Shown here piece by piece: positions 26,221 through 35,794 of a stretch of 64,000 nucleotides of DNA. How positions within the stretch are numbered: position 1 is the stretch's first letter; every line of letters starts with the position of its first letter. A program made the position numbers and the translations under genes. The notes under the pieces are model-generated. The model did no database searches. It was not told the DNA's origin and saw nothing but the letters and a program-made list of their open reading frames with translations. Source of the DNA: Pirellula staleyi DSM 6068 (GTDB lineage: Bacteria; Planctomycetota; Planctomycetia; Pirellulales; Pirellulaceae); the NCBI GenBank assembly GCA_945875845.1, contig CAMCMB010000013.1, forward strand, positions 1 to 64,000, read 5' to 3'.

Positions 26221-27609
26221 ATGAACTCTACGAATGAATCCTCTGGGCCTCCGACCGTCACTTTTTTTGGGGCAACCCAATCTGTTTCCGGCTCCATGCA
26301 TCTTATCAAGTCGGGGCAACACCGATTCCTCTTGGATTGTGGTCTCCACCGCGGTCCACGCCATTCGTCCAATGATCGCAACGCGCATTTTGCGTTTGAC
26401 CCGTGCAAGATCGACGCGCTGTTTCTAAGTCATGCCCACGTCGATCATTGTGGAAACATTCCCAACCTTGTCCGGCAAGGGTTCGATGGGCCAATCTACT
26501 GTACGCACGCCACGCGAGACTTGATTCAAGTGATGCTGGAAGACTCGGCTCGAATTCAGGAGGATGAAAGCAATAACTACCGCAGTTCGTTCCGCCGTGG
26601 GGGACGGTCGATGCCGCCCGCTCTCTTTGGCCGCAAGGATGTCGATAAGGCGATCAACCAGTGCGTTGCAGTGGATTATTTAGAAACAGTTGACGTCAAC
26701 CCCGATGTCCAGCTCCGATTCATCGACGCAGGACATATTCTTGGTAGCGCGATGGTTGCAGTTGCATTCATGCAAGGCGGACGCGAGTACTCCGTTACCT
26801 TCACGGGCGATCTTGGTCGACGGGGTATCCCCTTTCTCGACGAACCCTCTCAAGTACCGCCTGCGGATCTGATCATCTGCGAAAGCACCTACGGCGGAAA
26901 GCGACACGACACGCTGGCGGGTATGGCAGCCAAAATGGCGGATGTCGTCACAAGAACAGTTGCTCGTGGTGGCAAAGTTTTGATCCCTGCCTTCAGTCTT
27001 GGCCGGACCCAACTCGTACTCAATTATTTGAGAGTATGGATGGCGGATGGGCTATTGCCTCGGGTGCCAATTTATGTCGACAGCCCGCTTGCCAGGGAAA
27101 TCGATGATGTCTACCAACAGTACTCGGATCTGCTTGAACCGGTTGTTGATGGTGTTGCATGCGAGTGGCTTGAATCCGACGACGACGCGATTTCTCGGAC
27201 TACGCAACGCGAGCCTTGCATCATCGTGGCATCCGGAGGAATGTGCGAGGGAGGTCGCATTGTCAGGCACTTGAAATACCACATTGACGACCCTCGCTCG
27301 ACCATCGTACTCGTAAGCTATCAAGCGCCGGATTCCGTCGGTGCCCAGCTTCTGTCCTCAACACCCATCATTCGACTTCACGGCCAAATTTGGAACAAAT
27401 GGATCGATGTTGCCGAGATCAATGGCTTTTCCGGACACGCCGACGAAGTCGATTTTGAGTTTCTACTGCGAGCCGCGGTCGAGAGCACCGGTCGAGTACG
27501 ATTAGTGCACGGCGAATTACCTCAGATGCATGCGTTAGCGAAACAATTCAAGCAGATGGGCTTCGCCGATGTGGGCGCGCCCAAACGCAACGAAACTGTC
27601 TCGCTGTAG
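26221..27609 (+). CDS. MBL-fold beta-CASP RNA/DNA-processing hydrolase
   Basis: Metallo-beta-lactamase family nuclease of the CPSF/YSH1-like type. The ATG at 26221 (MNSTNESSGPP) is preferred over in-frame starts from 26194, whose residues are not family-like. The 462-aa product has zinc motif HAHVDH (H71, H73, D75, H76), the second His in IDAGHILGSAM, and the Asp in FTGDLGR. The beta-CASP motifs follow: the Asp/Glu helix (IICESTYGG), PAFSLGRTQ, ASGGMCEGGR and the RMMBL C-terminus (INGFSGHADE and RLVHGELPQM). All metal ligands are present, so it is probably an active ribonuclease in RNA maturation or decay. Confidence 0.92.
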   Translation: MNSTNESSGPPTVTFFGATQSVSGSMHLIKSGQHRFLLDCGLHRGPRHSSNDRNAHFAFDPCKIDALFLSHAHVDHCGNIPNLVRQGFDGPIYCTHATRDLIQVMLEDSARIQEDESNNYRSSFRRGGRSMPPALFGRKDVDKAINQCVAVDYLETVDVNPDVQLRFIDAGHILGSAMVAVAFMQGGREYSVTFTGDLGRRGIPFLDEPSQVPPADLIICESTYGGKRHDTLAGMAAKMADVVTRTVARGGKVLIPAFSLGRTQLVLNYLRVWMADGLLPRVPIYVDSPLAREIDDVYQQYSDLLEPVVDGVACEWLESDDDAISRTTQREPCIIVASGGMCEGGRIVRHLKYHIDDPRSTIVLVSYQAPDSVGAQLLSSTPIIRLHGQIWNKWIDVAEINGFSGHADEVDFEFLLRAAVESTGRVRLVHGELPQMHALAKQFKQMGFADVGAPKRNETVSL

Positions 27610-27613
27610 TCTG

Positions 27614-28276
27614 TCATTTTGCGACACTTTTAACCAAATCCACTTCGACGATGTTCTCGATGCTGCGAGTGTCCGTTTTCTGGGTGTACATTTCCTGGCG
27701 AATTTTGCGACCTGGAAAGTCGTCGCAGGAAAGCAGCTTGACGCTCATTGGTCCTGCTTCATTGGTTTCCGTCCACTCGTATACATTTGCTTCGTATTCT
27801 TTCCCCGATAGAACGACCTTCTCCATCCCGGTCTTTTTTGCATTGAGCGAAGGCAATTGGAATTGCTCGACGCTGATCGTAGGTGGAACTCGAAATGTTG
27901 CGGCAAACTCAAAAGTTTGTGATGGGTTGTCAATACGCGTTCCATCATGTCGCTCTACCAGCATCTGGCTTTCGACCGCAACCTTCTTGTCGGACTTGTC
28001 GGTCAAAACAAGCGTTTCCGTTTCGACCACGGTTCCATTGGGATTGGTGACTTCCTTTTTACGAACGACCTTGGTCCCAACTGGGAAACGGCTCCAATTT
28101 CCGAATTGAGGATTTACCGCTTCCGGATAACTCTCCGAACCAGCGGATTGAACGACACCATTATTTGCTTGTTTGACTTGAGCATCCGACGATTCTCGGT
28201 TGCCGCAACCCACCTCGAAGCAACACGCCGATGCGATCAAAATGCAATGAAGCGAGGGCTTCTTTTTCGTAGACAT
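27614..28276 (-). CDS. Probable exported protein or lipoprotein of unknown function
   Basis: A 220-aa product beginning with a basic N-terminus and hydrophobic core (LHCILIASACCFEVGCGN). The cysteine after EVG would be the lipid site, but Glu at -3 makes the lipobox poor. The remainder is a beta-rich domain (NWSRFPVGTKVVRKKEV; ETETLVLTDKSDKKVAVESQMLV) that recurs in planctomycete exported proteins of unknown role. It lies downstream of the small lipoprotein and DUF1559 genes on the same strand, 60 and 540 bases away, and probably forms a group with them. It converges with the beta-CASP gene, with 4 bases between. Confidence 0.6.
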   Translation of the reverse strand: MSTKKKPSLHCILIASACCFEVGCGNRESSDAQVKQANNGVVQSAGSESYPEAVNPQFGNWSRFPVGTKVVRKKEVTNPNGTVVETETLVLTDKSDKKVAVESQMLVERHDGTRIDNPSQTFEFAATFRVPPTISVEQFQLPSLNAKKTGMEKVVLSGKEYEANVYEWTETNEAGPMSVKLLSCDDFPGRKIRQEMYTQKTDTRSIENIVEVDLVKSVAK

Positions 28277-28335
28277 TGGTAATCACTTCTGCATGGGTTA
28301 GGACAAGGGGTATTTGAAAAAAGAGTGCTTCGCCT

Positions 28336-28524
28336 TCACTTTTTTACCTTAGGCTTTGGTAATTTTCCTTGGCTCTCTTCATCAGCCACGGCAGCATCCT
28401 CTCGTTTGACGGCTTCCTTTTGTTCCGCTGTAAGTTCTGCTGTTGGTATTACCGTTTCCGAGCTTCCGCAACCGCTTACAAAACTAAACACAAACAACGA
28501 ACAAACCAAAATTCTTGCGAACAT
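28336..28524 (-). CDS. Small lipoprotein
   Basis: A 62-aa product with signal peptide and lipobox FVSGC, giving a mature lipoprotein of about 44 residues rich in Glu, Ala and Lys (TAELTAEQKEAVKREDAAVADEE). Such tiny lipoproteins commonly sit beside DUF1559 pseudopilin-like genes in planctomycetes, as here. Function unknown. Confidence 0.65.
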   Translation of the reverse strand: MFARILVCSLFVFSFVSGCGSSETVIPTAELTAEQKEAVKREDAAVADEESQGKLPKPKVKK

Positions 28525-28592
28525 ACCGAAGGGCCTTATTGAAATTTAAAGTTTTAAAAAAAGTAACGTTTGCAAACGTTGCTCACATTTTG

Positions 28593-28672
28593 TAGCGGAA
28601 CAACGCAAGCTGTCCGGTGAAGATCTGCAAATCAACGTGAAATTCACCGGGCGGCTTGCGCCGCTCCGCTAG
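28593..28672. repeat. GCGGCGCGAGCCGC repeat, copy 2 (inverted)
   Basis: TGTAGCGGAACAACGCAAGCTGTCCGGTGA... followed by TTCACCGGGCGGCTTGCGCCGCTCCGCTA: the reverse arrangement of copies 1 and 3, about 80 bp, without the CCAATGG border. Confidence 0.8.
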
Positions 28673-28752
28673 GAAACCGCTTGTCCGTTAGGCAGTTCGC
28701 CTAACGAAAGCGAATGAAATTCAACTACCGCGTGCGGACCAAAAACCGAGAC

Positions 28753-29823
28753 TTATTCGATTGCTTCTGACACGAATCCGTCATCGATCACGCAGGCTCG
28801 CATCCATACCAGTGGGTCGACGGAGAAGGACGAGAAGCGAACAGAACCGTCACCGAATGTAGCGTTCAGTCCACCGGAGTGACTCGAGCCGAAATAGCGT
28901 CGCCATGTCGTACCGGATGTTCCCAATGGTCCTAACGCATTGTTGAACCAATACACGTTCTTATCCGAATCGGACTTAGGGGGGAAATGGTATCGAACAA
29001 CGCACTCATCCCAACCAGCGTTGTTCCAGCGTTCGTTGTCGCCCCCGTCTGCCCCATGTCTCGATGCAGGCAAGTGTTTTTCAGCAGCCATGATTGAATT
29101 GGAGGTTCCATCGGTTACGTCGGCCATACGACGCTTAGCCCCTTGAGCGGACCAAGTGATGTACCCTTTACGCCCACCAACATTTCCATAGTTTTCAACG
29201 GTTCTCTCGTTGCGTCTTGGCTCTAATCCAAGTGGTGGAGGAGGAATATCCCCCATATTCTCGTGAACTTCGCCTTGATAAAAACCAGCCGACCCAGCAT
29301 AGTCGCAGCGACCAAACGCAGCGGCACCATACCCCGTGGGCCCCCGACGGGATGGGCAATAATACGTTGAGATGAGCGCACGAGCCACCGAGTCTTCGCC
29401 GTTGTAATTAGGTGGTCGACTAACGTGGATGGCTGGCAAATCAAAATTGGCGAGATTGTAGACGTTGGACTGTTCAATGTAGGGAAGGATTTTGAACCAA
29501 TGGCTCCAGCCATTTGGGTGCGCTGCGTTGCAGCAAGTGCTTCCTTCGTACTGGCCCGGAGCTTCGTTGTACTGCATTCCAGGTAGGCTTGGATCTCCAT
29601 CATAGGGACCCTTAGGCAGATACTTGAGGGCCGACTCGTGATTCATAAATGCTAAGCCAATCTGCTTCATGTTATTGCCGCACTGCATTCTTCGTGCAGC
29701 CTCGCGCGCCGCTTGAACTGCTGGCAACAACAAGCCAACTAAAATCCCGATGATCGCTATGACCACCAACAACTCGACGAGCGTGAAACCGCGTCGAGGA
29801 CTTTTCCGAAATCGAACAAACAT
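28753..29823 (-). CDS. DUF1559 (SBP_bac_10) pseudopilin-like protein
   Basis: A 356-aa protein with a type IV pilin-like methylation and cleavage site near the N-terminus ([17 protein letters not shown], residues about 9-25), then helix ([16 protein letters not shown]) and NNMKQIGLA, the signature of DUF1559 proteins that are expanded in planctomycetes. The C-terminal part carries the typical [17 protein letters not shown]...W motif. It is probably processed by a prepilin peptidase and assembled at the envelope. A small lipoprotein and a further exported protein follow on the same strand. Confidence 0.92.
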   Translation of the reverse strand: MFVRFRKSPRRGFTLVELLVVIAIIGILVGLLLPAVQAAREAARRMQCGNNMKQIGLAFMNHESALKYLPKGPYDGDPSLPGMQYNEAPGQYEGSTCCNAAHPNGWSHWFKILPYIEQSNVYNLANFDLPAIHVSRPPNYNGEDSVARALISTYYCPSRRGPTGYGAAAFGRCDYAGSAGFYQGEVHENMGDIPPPPLGLEPRRNERTVENYGNVGGRKGYITWSAQGAKRRMADVTDGTSNSIMAAEKHLPASRHGADGGDNERWNNAGWDECVVRYHFPPKSDSDKNVYWFNNALGPLGTSGTTWRRYFGSSHSGGLNATFGDGSVRFSSFSVDPLVWMRACVIDDGFVSEAIE

Positions 29824-30233
29824 GACTTACTCCAGTCAGTGAGTGAAACCGCATCGACACCGACAAAACCCGCAATCTGTTCCGAAGCAACGTGGCGTCG
29901 GAGGAAAGTCTGATTGCGAACAGCCTTGACGGAGCGGATTTTATGATTGGAAAAAGCAGCCACAAGTGCGCAGGCGATGACTTAACCAATACTTCAACTT
30001 CCCTTCTTCGAAATGCACGAAGTTGTTGAGCTATGCATTCCATATTTGAAGATCGTGTTAATGTTTCGCAGTCCAGTTGAACCAGCGAAGATGATAGATC
30101 GCTTGTCGTGACGCCACAAAGACGCTCAACTTTGAATTGCTATGCAGCGAAGCTGGCTGTGCGTGCCCCTCGTGATGCTGGTGTCATGGGTCGCTTCAGT
30201 TTCGAACGTCGCCAACCGAGGAAACTTTCCTCA

Positions 30234-30254
30234 CCCATGTGGCAAGCACATGGG
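30234..30254 (+). repeat. REP-like hairpin with loop GCAAG
   Basis: CCCATGTG-GCAAG-CACATGGG, an 8-bp perfect stem. The loop GCAAG is the exact reverse complement of the CTTGC loops at the transposase cassette. Confidence 0.8.
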
Positions 30255-30305
30255 GGCTGGGACCGCTTGGAGATTAGGCCGTTTTTAGCTGACCAAACTT
30301 GCTGA

Positions 30306-30326
30306 CCAACGACACAAGGTCGTTGG
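30306..30326 (+). repeat. REP-like hairpin with loop ACAAG
   Basis: CCAACGAC-ACAAG-GTCGTTGG, an 8-bp perfect stem with exactly the loop of the 23288, 24455 and 24524 hairpins. It is 52 bp from the GCAAG hairpin. Confidence 0.8.
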
Positions 30327-30542
30327 GGCAGGATCGCTCGCTGCGCTTGTGTTGCATCTACGCAGATCGAAAACCCCAAAAAAGCTTTCATGCATGGCGG
30401 TTGAACGCCTTCGGCGTTGTCAGCGAACACTAAAGCGGACCAACCTTGTCAATCGCTATGCCTGTTTTTCTCTTAGGCTTATCCTGTACATCCTGTAAAT
30501 CCATGTTCTAACGTCATTGCAGAAACACCAAGAACGCCGCGT

Positions 30543-30800
30543 CTAGCCACTCTTCATGCTCAGGTTCTTCGACTCCGCCGAGCCGTTCCATCGCTTGCCA
30601 ATATCACAATGGAACATTTTGCCTTCCCGCAACACAGACAGTGTCGGCACTCGGTATAGGTGAGGAACGGAGCTCAATAGCTTGCCTGCGTATGCCACTG
30701 CCGTTGCTACACCTACGACGTTACCGTCGTCAGCGTACGACTCATGGCCAGAGTGATTGGCTAAATCATCTCTGTAGGACTCTTTCATTCCCAACTCCAA
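30543..30800 (-). pseudogene. Relic resembling the short ORF upstream of group II intron reverse transcriptases
   Basis: The 85-codon frame contains MKESYRDDLANHSGHESYADDG and later RVPTLSVLREGK and SAESKNLSM. From memory, this pattern is the short peptide often annotated in front of group II intron/reverse-transcriptase loci in proteobacteria and planctomycetes. It may reflect conserved RNA sequence rather than a protein. No reverse transcriptase is in the window, so it would be a relic or solo leader. Confidence 0.35.
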
Positions 30801-30850
30801 TCCGGTTTATCCCGGCGATTTCCTGTGTCCCTTGGCTTCGCTGTGCGGCA

Positions 30851-31237
30851 TCAACGTCCATATTTATCAGGAAGTGGTTGCCGGTTTCTCAAAGCGTTGA
30901 ATACCAAGTCCGGATCAATTTGACAATGATATTCTAAGTAAGCGGAAGGCGAGTCGCGATCACGTACCATTTCCAGGATCGACGAAGATTCCGGAACGAG
31001 GAATTTCGGGTCTCGCCATTGTTGTGCGATCACTGCAATCGGCGTCCCGTCAAGATCATCGGTTCGCAATATCCATGTAGCAAGTCCGCCAGATATCATT
31101 GCGAGATAATGCCGATTGATGATAGTAGTCGCAATCGTTCCAACCGACCAATTGTCGATGACGACGTCGTCATCGTGAGGTGCGTCCATATCGTCCGCCA
31201 TGCAAACGCTATCCCGTTGAACGTTGAGGTTGGGCAT
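30851..31237 (-). CDS. Hypothetical protein
   Basis: A 128-aa frame with ordinary amino-acid composition and no repeat content, rich in Asp at the start (MADDMDAPHDDDVVIDNW), then WILRTDDLDGTPIAVIAQQW and a C-terminal LEYHCQIDPDLVFNALRNRQPLP. No family is recognised and no signal peptide or membrane segment is present. The start could be 31237 or the Met at 31201. It stands alone in a gene-poor stretch, so it could be accessory or decayed. Confidence 0.45.
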   Translation of the reverse strand: MPNLNVQRDSVCMADDMDAPHDDDVVIDNWSVGTIATTIINRHYLAMISGGLATWILRTDDLDGTPIAVIAQQWRDPKFLVPESSSILEMVRDRDSPSAYLEYHCQIDPDLVFNALRNRQPLPDKYGR

Positions 31238-31355
31238 GGCTGTAGTTGTCCTATCGATTGTCGCACGAACTTGTCATTATCCCTGTTTGGGACGGTTATC
31301 CCTGAAGGTTGGGGAATTATCCCTTCCATCGCCAACAATGCAAAAGTCGCTCTCC

Positions 31356-31386
31356 GCAGGTGCAACCTACGGTAGGTTGCACCTGC
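31356..31386 (-). terminator. Perfect palindrome, probable terminator of the DUF1501/PSD1 operon
   Basis: GCAGGTGCAACCTAC and GTAGGTTGCACCTGC are perfect 15-nt arms around one G. It lies 11 bases after the DUF1501 stop; on the minus strand it is followed by GGAGAGCGACTTTTGC, which includes a short T-run. A palindromic operator is the alternative. Confidence 0.5.
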
Positions 31387-31397
31387 CGGGTGCGACT

Positions 31398-32852
31398 CTA
31401 CGCAAGTACGTCCACTAGGACCTGGCCGTGCACATCGGTTAGCCTTCGTTGGATTCCGTTGTGGTAATACGTTAGCCGCTCGTGATCAATGCCGAGCAAA
31501 TGCAAAATCGTTGCGTGGAAATCATAGACGGTGGCAATGTTCTCAATCGCTTTGTACCCGAACTCGTCGGTCGCACCGTAGGTGAATGGCGCTTTCACAC
31601 CTGCACCCGCCAACCAAGCGGTGAAACCGGCAGGGTTATGGTCGCGCCCACTTGCCCCCGCTTGAAACGTTGGCATGCGTCCGAATTCGGTGCACCAAAC
31701 CACCAACGTATCTTTCAATAAACCGCGTTGCTTGAGATCCCTGAGCAAGGCCGCAGTCGGCTGATCAAAGACCGGACCATGTTTGCTGTACTGTTCTTGA
31801 AGCTGCTTGTGCCCATCCCAATTGCTGACTCCTTCCCCTCCTGTTTGGTAGGCACCATTAAACAATTGGACAAACCGAACACCCTTCTCGACGAGGCGAC
31901 GGGCCAAGATGCAGTTGCGCGCGTAGCTTGCTTTCAGTTTATTTTCCGAATCGTCAGCACCGTACATCTTTAAGGTTGCCGCGGTTTCGGTCGACAAGTC
32001 GGTGACCTCTGGAACACTCAACTGCATTCTTGCCGCCAACTCATAGCTTGAAATTCTTGCTGCCAGTTCACTGTCGCCAGGAAACTCTGCGAGATGCCGA
32101 CGGTTCATGCGTTGCACGAAGTCGCGGGTGGCTTCATCCGTTGCTGGAAGCACATTGGGTGGTCTCACCAAATTTCGCAGCGGATTCGAAGCATTGAAAT
32201 CGGTCCCTTGATAAGCGGCGGGCAGAAAGCCGCATCCCCAGTTATTGACACTGGCTTGCGGCGTTCCTCGTGGGTCTGGGATTGCAACATACGATGGGAG
32301 GTCCTGACTCTCGGTCCCGAGCGCCCACGCAACCCAAGCACCCACGCTTGGAAAACCATCCAAAGTGAAACCAGTCGACATGAAATTTTCGCCCGGCCCA
32401 TGCGTATTGGTTTTTCCGGTCAACGAATGAATGAAACAGAGGTCATCGGCTAACTCGCCAATCATCGGGACGAGTTCGGAGATCATCTTGCCGCACTGGC
32501 CGCGGGGCTTGAACTCCCACGGGCTCTTCGTCAAATTTCCTTGCTTTCCTTGGAAAGTAACCACGTCACCTCCCCCAGGCATCGGCTCACCGTGCCGTTG
32601 TATCAGCTCGGGTTTGTAGTCGAACGTATCTATCTGGCTGCAAGCTCCTGAGCAGAAGATCATCAAGACGTTCTTCGCTTTGGACTCGAAGTGGGGAGGG
32701 CGAGCAGCAAAGGGGGCGGCAGGGTCGATCTGCGGTGGCTGCGGGGATTTGTCCGTAGCCAACAGTCCCTCCCGATGCAACAACGCAGCGAGCGCAATGC
32801 CGCTCAAGCCGTTCGCTGTGTACCCTAAAAACATTCGCCGATCAAATTGCAT
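31398..32852 (-). CDS. DUF1501 family exported protein
   Basis: A 484-aa protein of the DUF1501 (alkaline-phosphatase/sulfatase-like fold) family, one of the most abundant exported families of planctomycetes. The N-terminus is Tat-like ([21 protein letters not shown]). Family marks: [22 protein letters not shown] (about 62-83), [13 protein letters not shown], and [13 protein letters not shown] followed by [19 protein letters not shown]. Catalytic role unknown. It is 10 bases downstream of the PSD1 gene in the usual pair, and both are thought to act together in extracytoplasmic polymer breakdown. Confidence 0.93.
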   Translation of the reverse strand: MQFDRRMFLGYTANGLSGIALAALLHREGLLATDKSPQPPQIDPAAPFAARPPHFESKAKNVLMIFCSGACSQIDTFDYKPELIQRHGEPMPGGGDVVTFQGKQGNLTKSPWEFKPRGQCGKMISELVPMIGELADDLCFIHSLTGKTNTHGPGENFMSTGFTLDGFPSVGAWVAWALGTESQDLPSYVAIPDPRGTPQASVNNWGCGFLPAAYQGTDFNASNPLRNLVRPPNVLPATDEATRDFVQRMNRRHLAEFPGDSELAARISSYELAARMQLSVPEVTDLSTETAATLKMYGADDSENKLKASYARNCILARRLVEKGVRFVQLFNGAYQTGGEGVSNWDGHKQLQEQYSKHGPVFDQPTAALLRDLKQRGLLKDTLVVWCTEFGRMPTFQAGASGRDHNPAGFTAWLAGAGVKAPFTYGATDEFGYKAIENIATVYDFHATILHLLGIDHERLTYYHNGIQRRLTDVHGQVLVDVLA

Positions 32853-32862
32853 AGGTATTTGT

Positions 32863-35625
32863 TTAGGGGATAAAAATGAATTCGTTGGTATTCAGCATTG
32901 CACGGGCAAAGGACTGCCAACCGTATTCGGCAACGAATGCGATTGCCTCGGCAAGCTCTGAGTCGGTCACAGTGCGGCCGAAACAAAGTTCGTACGCCAG
33001 ACGGATACGTTCATCCATGCTGCCCCGTTCACGCTCGATGCGTTCGACGAGAAAGTCGGCTTGCTGCATGACGAACCGACTATTCAAGAGATTCAACGCT
33101 TGAAGCGGGGTGGTCGATCGACTGCGTTTCGGGGTGACTTGGCTCCCATCGGGGCAGTCGAACACACCAAAAATGGAATCCTTTTCCTGGCGTACTTTGG
33201 TCATATAAACCATGCGTCGCCAATCTGCGGGTCCATAGTCCTTCTTGGGAAAGTAGTGACGCACGTTTTCGAGCTCGACTTCGAATGCGCTGAAACCCGG
33301 CCCACCCGTACGCAAGTCCAATTTGCCCGAGGCGGTCAGTATGCAATCGCGAATCCCTTCCGCCTCCAAACGTCTCGGAGGGAACCGCCAGAGCAGTCGC
33401 GACGTCGAATCCTTTTGAATGGCTTCGTTGCGAGGACGGCTGTCCTGTTGCCAAGTCATCGACGTCAAAATGAGCCGATGCATGTGTTTAAGTGACCAAC
33501 CACATTCCATGAACTCGCTCGCCAACCAATCCAACAATTCCGGATGAGAGGGTAAAGTTCCATTGGCCCCAAAGTCACTTGGTGTATCCACAATCCCGAT
33601 TCCGAAATGAAACTGCCACAAGCGATTGACCATGACGCGCGCAGTCAGTGGGTTGTCGGAGCTTGCAATCCAATTCGCTATCGCCAATCGCCGCTGTTGT
33701 TCCGGAGAAGTACTGTCTAATTGCAGTTGTCCCAATGAAGCAATGGCCCCCGGCGCAACTTGCTCGCGCGACGAAGTTGGATCGCCCCGATGCAGTCGAT
33801 ACGTTGGTTTCGGTTGTTTGAAACTACCCACATACGCTCTCGCGTTCTGAAGGATCGCTGCCTTCTCTTTTTCAAGCAATGGAATTCGTTCAAGCGAACT
33901 CTTGGCTGCTTTCAACTCGGCTTCACTTAATCCCGAGAAGTCGTATTGCATTTCTTTTTTGCCGTCGCCGAAAGGAATGCGATCGGACGAACTCGCAACC
34001 TGTTTCCAATTGTCACCATCCAAGGAAGTTTCGATGCGATAGTCGGTCGCAAGCCGATCGGAAAAATTACCCGGCCGATCGCGAGACCACACGATCCGTT
34101 CGACTCGATAGGTTTTAGGAAGTTGAATCTCGACCCAACCGCCCGAACGAACATTCGAGATCCAGCTACGCGCGTTCCCAAATTGCCCATCGTTGATATG
34201 CTCGAGTTTGTGCAATGGATGCTCGAAGTCACCCGAGGACCTTACCGATGCTCCGTTGCTTGCGAGTGCGACGTTTTGATTGTCCGAAAACACTTGCAGT
34301 TCGTCGATGCAAGGCTCGGCTGCATTGGTGGCAGAGATGGTGAATCGAATGAACTTCGCTTCCGTTGATGGAAAGTCCTCAAGGTTTTCTTTTGCGTTGA
34401 CTGCGACTCGGGTACCGCGTTGGCGAGTATACGGCAAGAGGTCCTTTCTTGCACTTTCGATTTCAGCATCGATTTCCGTGCGACGGCGTGAGGCATCTTG
34501 GCTGAGCGGTAGTTCGCGTACTGCGTGTTCGACACCTGAAAAAACGGCTTGCAACGCATAAAAATCGGATTGAGAGATCGGATCGAATTTATGGTTGTGG
34601 CAGCGTGCACATCCAGTTGTCAAACCGAGGAAAGCCGTTCCTGTCGTGTTCACCATATCGGTGAGTTCATCTTGCCGCTGCATCAAACCAAGCAGAGGAT
34701 CTTGACCCTTGACGATGTCATTTGGGCCAGCCACAAGGAAGCCGGTCCCGATCGGCTCGCCGAGCGCATCTCCTGCGATCTGTTGCTTGACAAACTGATC
34801 GTAGGGCTTGTCCGAATTGAAGGCAGCGATGACCCAATCGCGAAAGGGAAAGGCATTGGGACGCTCTCGATTGGTTTCAAAACCGTCTGTTTCTCCGAAG
34901 CGAACAATGTCTAACCAATGCATGGCCCACCTTTCGCCGTATCGCGGGCTATTCAAGACAAGATCGACAAGATCGTTCCAAGCTTCCGGACGAGGATCCG
35001 CCAAGAAATGGTCAATTTGTTGTTGGGTCGGGGGCAAACCATGCATGACTAGGAAAAGACGCCGAATCAAACGTCGCTTTTCGGCCTGCTGCGACATGGT
35101 GAGCCCAGTCTCGCGGAGCTTAGCGGCGATGAAGGCATCGATGGACTTTGTGTCGATGGACTTTGTGTCGATGGGATCAAGAACGCGGGGACGCACCACA
35201 GGCTGAAAGGACCAGTGGGTGGTTGCCGTTTTCGAAAGCGCATCCTTGGCCTCAGTCCACAAGAGAGGCGCGTCGATCCAAGCCTTCAGCAACGATTGCT
35301 CTTTTTCGGACAAGGGGTCCGAATCGGGTGGCATTCGCAGTTTGGGATCAGTACTGCTGATGCGCTCGACGAGGTAACTGCGATAACTATCTCCTGGGAC
35401 GATGACGGGTTCGCCGGAATCACCACCTCGCAACGCTTCTGTCATGGTATCCAAACGAAGCTTGGATTCTTGCGTGTCAGGACCGTGGCACGCAATGCAG
35501 TGAGTCTGCAGGATGGGCAAGACCTCCCTTGTCCAGTCGACCATTTGTGCAACGACGGATGATTGCAGACCCAGGAACATCGAGAGCATTGCTAGAAGTC
35601 GTTTTTTTCGGAAGGTCGTTCGCAT
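32863..35625 (-). CDS. Cytochrome c/DUF1549/DUF1553 exported protein (PSD1 type)
   Basis: The start is set at the ATG at 35625 ([18 protein letters not shown]), giving a signal peptide. The open frame to 35661 adds MLIWEGEAPAEP, which is the translation of a palindromic repeat and not coding. The 920-aa product has a planctomycete cytochrome c domain with heme site C43-IA-C46-H47, DUF1549 ([26 protein letters not shown]), then a discoidin-like carbohydrate-binding region about 415-560 ([24 protein letters not shown]), then DUF1553 ([41 protein letters not shown]). Paired with DUF1501. An in-frame 15-bp duplication gives [10 protein letters not shown]. Confidence 0.92.
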   Translation of the reverse strand: MRTTFRKKRLLAMLSMFLGLQSSVVAQMVDWTREVLPILQTHCIACHGPDTQESKLRLDTMTEALRGGDSGEPVIVPGDSYRSYLVERISSTDPKLRMPPDSDPLSEKEQSLLKAWIDAPLLWTEAKDALSKTATTHWSFQPVVRPRVLDPIDTKSIDTKSIDAFIAAKLRETGLTMSQQAEKRRLIRRLFLVMHGLPPTQQQIDHFLADPRPEAWNDLVDLVLNSPRYGERWAMHWLDIVRFGETDGFETNRERPNAFPFRDWVIAAFNSDKPYDQFVKQQIAGDALGEPIGTGFLVAGPNDIVKGQDPLLGLMQRQDELTDMVNTTGTAFLGLTTGCARCHNHKFDPISQSDFYALQAVFSGVEHAVRELPLSQDASRRRTEIDAEIESARKDLLPYTRQRGTRVAVNAKENLEDFPSTEAKFIRFTISATNAAEPCIDELQVFSDNQNVALASNGASVRSSGDFEHPLHKLEHINDGQFGNARSWISNVRSGGWVEIQLPKTYRVERIVWSRDRPGNFSDRLATDYRIETSLDGDNWKQVASSSDRIPFGDGKKEMQYDFSGLSEAELKAAKSSLERIPLLEKEKAAILQNARAYVGSFKQPKPTYRLHRGDPTSSREQVAPGAIASLGQLQLDSTSPEQQRRLAIANWIASSDNPLTARVMVNRLWQFHFGIGIVDTPSDFGANGTLPSHPELLDWLASEFMECGWSLKHMHRLILTSMTWQQDSRPRNEAIQKDSTSRLLWRFPPRRLEAEGIRDCILTASGKLDLRTGGPGFSAFEVELENVRHYFPKKDYGPADWRRMVYMTKVRQEKDSIFGVFDCPDGSQVTPKRSRSTTPLQALNLLNSRFVMQQADFLVERIERERGSMDERIRLAYELCFGRTVTDSELAEAIAFVAEYGWQSFARAMLNTNEFIFIP

Positions 35626-35629
35626 TGGT

Positions 35630-35657
35630 TCGGCAGGAGCCTCTCCCTCCCAGATCA
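35630..35657. repeat. GEAPAEP-type repeat, half copy at the PSD1 start
   Basis: GGTTCGGCAGGAGCCTCTCCCTCCC, one arm of the palindrome. It lies in frame just upstream of the PSD1 gene and creates the spurious N-terminal peptide. Confidence 0.8.
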
Positions 35658-35794
35658 ACAATTTTGGCGCTCGCTTACGTCACATCGAATTCTAATGCTA
35701 ATTCGGAACTAAGCGATTTGGGCCGGTAAATGACGCATTCCTCTAGTCTAACGGAAATCAGCGCCGTGGTGGGGTTTCAGTCCCGTCGACCGAC

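Larger units (their letters stand above)
29824..30542. other. Gene-poor stretch with REP-like hairpins
   Basis: About 720 bp with no convincing gene. It carries the REP-like hairpins 30234-30254 and 30306-30326, a small AACGCC-TTC-GGCGTT hairpin (30404-30418) and a repeated ATCCTGTA phrase (30481-30500). Short frames through the hairpins are repeat translations. Confidence 0.5.

Noticed and set aside
28900-29603. Frames opposite or overlapping the DUF1559 gene
   Set aside because: No initiation signals; the DUF1559 frame is unambiguous.
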